DNA from: Actinomycetota bacterium
GTDB taxonomy: Bacteria > Actinomycetota > Humimicrobiia > Humimicrobiales > Humimicrobiaceae
Direction: 5' to 3'
Length of the DNA stretch: 8,956 bases
Assembly: GCA_016927635.1 (NCBI GenBank)
Contig: JAFGMJ010000176.1
Span: forward strand, 1-8,956
The notes under the pieces were generated by a model, which saw only the letters and a list, made by a program, of their open reading frames with translations, ran no database searches and was not told the origin of the DNA. Position numbers and translations under genes: made by a program. Below, in pieces: positions 7,104 to 8,956 of this stretch (position 1 is the stretch's first letter; each line of letters begins with the position of its first letter).

Positions 7104-7589
7104 TTAAAAACTTTTTTTGCCCCTGTTTTTAAGCGCCCGCCTTACCTCAAGCTCTGATTCTTTTTTTTCAATATCTCTTCTTTTATCACTTTTGAGTTTG
7201 CCTTTTGCAAGCGCAAGCTCAACTTTTACCATTGAGCCTGTTATGTATATGCTTAAAGGGACAAGCGTTAAACTTTTATCTTTCAGCTTATTTTCAATTT
7301 TATTGATTTCCCGCCTGTGCAGAAGAAGCTTTCTGACTCTTGCAGGCTTTATTTCTTCTGTCCTGCTGTTTATATAAGGGGAAATATGAATATTATGCAC
7401 AAATATCTCGCTGTTTTTAATCCTTGCATAGCTGTCTTTTAAATTGATTTTTCTTTCTCTTACAGATTTGACCTCACAGCCTTCAAGAACAATGCCAGCT
7501 TCATACCTGTCAAGAATAAAAAAATCCTTAAAAGCTTTTTTATTCTGGGCAATAAGAGTTTTGGCTGCGTCTTTGCTGTTACTGTTCAT
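7104..7589 (-). CDS. smpB: SsrA-binding protein SmpB
   Basis: SmpB binds tmRNA and brings it to stalled ribosomes for trans-translation. The 161-residue protein has the family pattern throughout: QNKKAFKDFFI (15-25), YEAGIVLEGCEVKSVRE (29-45), NLKDSYARIKN (49-59), HISPY (68-72), RKLLLHRREI (86-95), LTLVPLSIYI (107-116) and VKVELALAKGK (121-131). These form the OB-fold core, followed by the basic C-terminal tail DKRRDIEKKESELEVRRAL (135-153) that enters the mRNA channel. It lies 22 bases after ctp and 21 before panB. No clear Shine-Dalgarno site precedes ATG 7589, so initiation may depend on coupling to ctp translation. The tmRNA gene ssrA, often nearby in other genomes, is not seen in this window. 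Confidence 0.96.
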   Translation of the reverse strand: MNSNSKDAAKTLIAQNKKAFKDFFILDRYEAGIVLEGCEVKSVRERKINLKDSYARIKNSEIFVHNIHISPYINSRTEEIKPARVRKLLLHRREINKIENKLKDKSLTLVPLSIYITGSMVKVELALAKGKLKSDKRRDIEKKESELEVRRALKNRGKKSF

Positions 7590-7611
7590 AATTATACCGT
7601 TTAAAAATTTT

Positions 7612-8862
7612 TTACTTTTCTGTCATTTTTTTTAATTCTTCAATTGCCCTGTCAAGCTGTATATCCCGTTCATCCTCTGCGGTGAGTTCAACCTTTATAT
7701 CCGGTTCTATTCCTGTACCGTCAATGGTAACGCCGGATGGAAGATAATACTTTGCAGTCGTGTATTTAATTCCACTTCCGTCAGCAAGCTCATTTAAAAT
7801 CTGCACTGTGCCCTTTCCAAAACTTTTTTCACCAATTAGCAATGCTCTTCCCAAATCTTTTAGAGCACCGGCAGCAAGTTCTGCTGCGCTTGCTGAATAA
7901 CCGTTAATGAGGACGACAACAGGCATGTCCGTATAACCGCCGCTGCCCGCCTTAAACTCTTCATATTTTTCACTATTATTTGTCCTGCCCTTCACACTTA
8001 CAATAACGCCGGAATCCAGGAAAAGATCGCAGAACTGTACAGCATCATCAAGTGTGCCGCCGAGATTATTCCTCAAATCCAGGATTATACCCCGGACAGT
8101 TTTGCTGCCATTATTTTTGATAACCGTCTTTATCTTTTCATCAAGCTTTTTTGCCCCGTTTTCCTGGAAATCGGAATACTGCACATATAGTATATTTTCC
8201 TCTATTATATCTGTATAAAAATTGGGAACATAAAATCTTTGTCTTGTTATTTTATAATCAAATCTTTTATTCTCGGAAGGCCTGAAAATAGTTATATTCA
8301 CATCGGTGCCTTCTTCTCCCTTTATAAGTGATACAACCTGTTCAAGGCTCATATCTTTTATATCCACACCTTCCACGCCAGATATTATATCTCCTGCCAT
8401 AAGCCCTTTTTCATAAGCAGGCGTACCTTCAATTACATTTATTATCAGTATCCTGCCTTCCTCATCAGCAGTGACAACCACTCCTATTCCGCTAGTCGTT
8501 CCGCTGTAGGACTCTATTATCCTTGCATATTCCTGGGCAGGAAAATAATCCGCATACCTGTCGTCAAGGCTTGACAGTATCCCTTCTATTGCAGCATCTG
8601 CCAGCTCTTTTTCAGATTTTTCATTTATGGCATTTGCCTTTATATAATTTATTGTCTGTTCTATGGATCTTAAGGCCGAGTTGTTTAAATTTTCTATGCC
8701 GGAAACACTGTCAGGGCTGCCGGCGCTGCCGTTAAAAAAGTTTATAAAATCACCAATCTGGCCCCTGGTGCCATTTATATTAATGCCCAGCACAAAACCT
8801 CCCGCAAATACCATAAGAGCAATGACAAATGAGACAAGAGTTATTAAAATATTTTTTTTCAT
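7612..8862 (-). CDS. ctpA: C-terminal processing (tail-specific) peptidase, S41 family
   Basis: This membrane-anchored serine protease cleaves proteins at their C-termini on the outer face of the membrane. The 416-residue protein has a single N-terminal membrane segment (about 5-27), a helical region with LSSLDDRYADYF (96-107), a PDZ domain (about 124-205, with SGIGVVV and GLMAGDIISGVEG) and the S41 catalytic domain. ILDLRNNLGGTLDDAV (260-275) is the family's conserved loop. GYSASAAELAAGALKD (321-336) holds the nucleophile, Ser325 by alignment, and GEKSFGKGTVQ (344-354) holds the general base Lys350. Length and order are typical of CtpA/CtpB. ATG 8862 has only a weak AGGT site. It is the first gene of the ctp-smpB-panB-hexokinase run, with a candidate promoter at 8904-8933. 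Whether it is CtpA or CtpB in role cannot be told. Confidence 0.93.
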   Translation of the reverse strand: MKKNILITLVSFVIALMVFAGGFVLGININGTRGQIGDFINFFNGSAGSPDSVSGIENLNNSALRSIEQTINYIKANAINEKSEKELADAAIEGILSSLDDRYADYFPAQEYARIIESYSGTTSGIGVVVTADEEGRILIINVIEGTPAYEKGLMAGDIISGVEGVDIKDMSLEQVVSLIKGEEGTDVNITIFRPSENKRFDYKITRQRFYVPNFYTDIIEENILYVQYSDFQENGAKKLDEKIKTVIKNNGSKTVRGIILDLRNNLGGTLDDAVQFCDLFLDSGVIVSVKGRTNNSEKYEEFKAGSGGYTDMPVVVLINGYSASAAELAAGALKDLGRALLIGEKSFGKGTVQILNELADGSGIKYTTAKYYLPSGVTIDGTGIEPDIKVELTAEDERDIQLDRAIEELKKMTEK

Positions 8863-8903
8863 TTTCTACCTGCTGAAATTTTTTTTATCCTTAAACATGA
8901 GAT

Positions 8904-8933
8904 ATTATACATATAATTAAGATAATTTCTAAA
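8904..8933 (-). promoter_or_regulatory. Candidate promoter of the ctp-smpB-panB-hexokinase operon
   Basis: On the minus strand a perfect TATAAT (8909-8904) is preceded 18 bases upstream by TTTAGA (8933-8928). Initiation near 8897 gives a leader of about 35 bases before ctp. The -10 box is half of an inverted repeat, ATTATA-CA-TATAAT (8904-8917). The -35 match is only partial and the region is very AT-rich. Confidence 0.5.
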
Positions 8934-8956
8934 TTATTTGAATTAAATTTAAAAGG

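Noticed and set aside
8523..8920. Two plus-strand open frames opposite the start of ctp
   Set aside because: They are antisense to the signal and PDZ-proximal part of a well-supported S41 protease, and composition indicates shadows.

Overview
The window is 8,956 bases of AT-rich bacterial DNA. It uses the standard code and bacterial start signals and is densely packed with metabolic and housekeeping genes. The mix is a polyamine-uptake lipoprotein, GdhA-type glutamate dehydrogenase, a eukaryote-type hexokinase, PanB, SmpB and a C-terminal processing protease. Heavy use of ATA, AAA and TTT codons and several strong AAGGAG-type ribosome sites fit a low-GC, probably anaerobic bacterium, either a clostridial Firmicute or an AT-rich candidate phylum. 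I cannot assign the lineage more closely, and I see no phage, IS, CRISPR, tRNA or rRNA signature.

Layout. At the left edge a potD-like lipoprotein gene (+) begins in an ATGA overlap with an upstream gene outside the window. It ends at a good intrinsic terminator (1123-1150). It converges on gdhA (-), whose roughly 200-base leader holds the most interesting element here. Upstream of gdhA on the same strand lies an MsAcT-like SGNH/GDSL esterase with a TTG start. A secreted M23 (LytM) peptidase gene points the other way and converges on a small gene of unknown function (4262-4624, -). The right half is a minus-strand run, ctp - smpB - panB - hexokinase, with gaps of about 20-30 bases. It probably starts at a promoter near 8904-8933 and ends at a terminator near 4712-4736, which overlaps the promoter of the unknown gene.

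Main discovery candidate. In the gdhA leader (minus strand) two adjacent hairpins each have a six-base loop with A at position 1 and G at position 4 (loops AATGGT and AAAGAA). A strong intrinsic terminator follows immediately. The 3' arm of the second hairpin shares three bases with the 5' base of the terminator stem, so the two are mutually exclusive. This is the architecture of the RNA targets of ANTAR-domain antiterminators (EutV, NasR and AmiR class). I infer that glutamate dehydrogenase here is switched on by ANTAR-mediated antitermination, probably in response to nitrogen status. The regulator is not in the window.

How the genes work together. PotD imports polyamines and GdhA joins ammonium to central carbon metabolism. 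The hexokinase phosphorylates sugar, PanB starts pantothenate and CoA synthesis, and SmpB with tmRNA rescues stalled ribosomes. The adjacent tail-specific protease belongs to a family that includes a protease able to degrade ssrA-tagged proteins in the E. coli envelope. The M23 protein and the protease both act outside the membrane.
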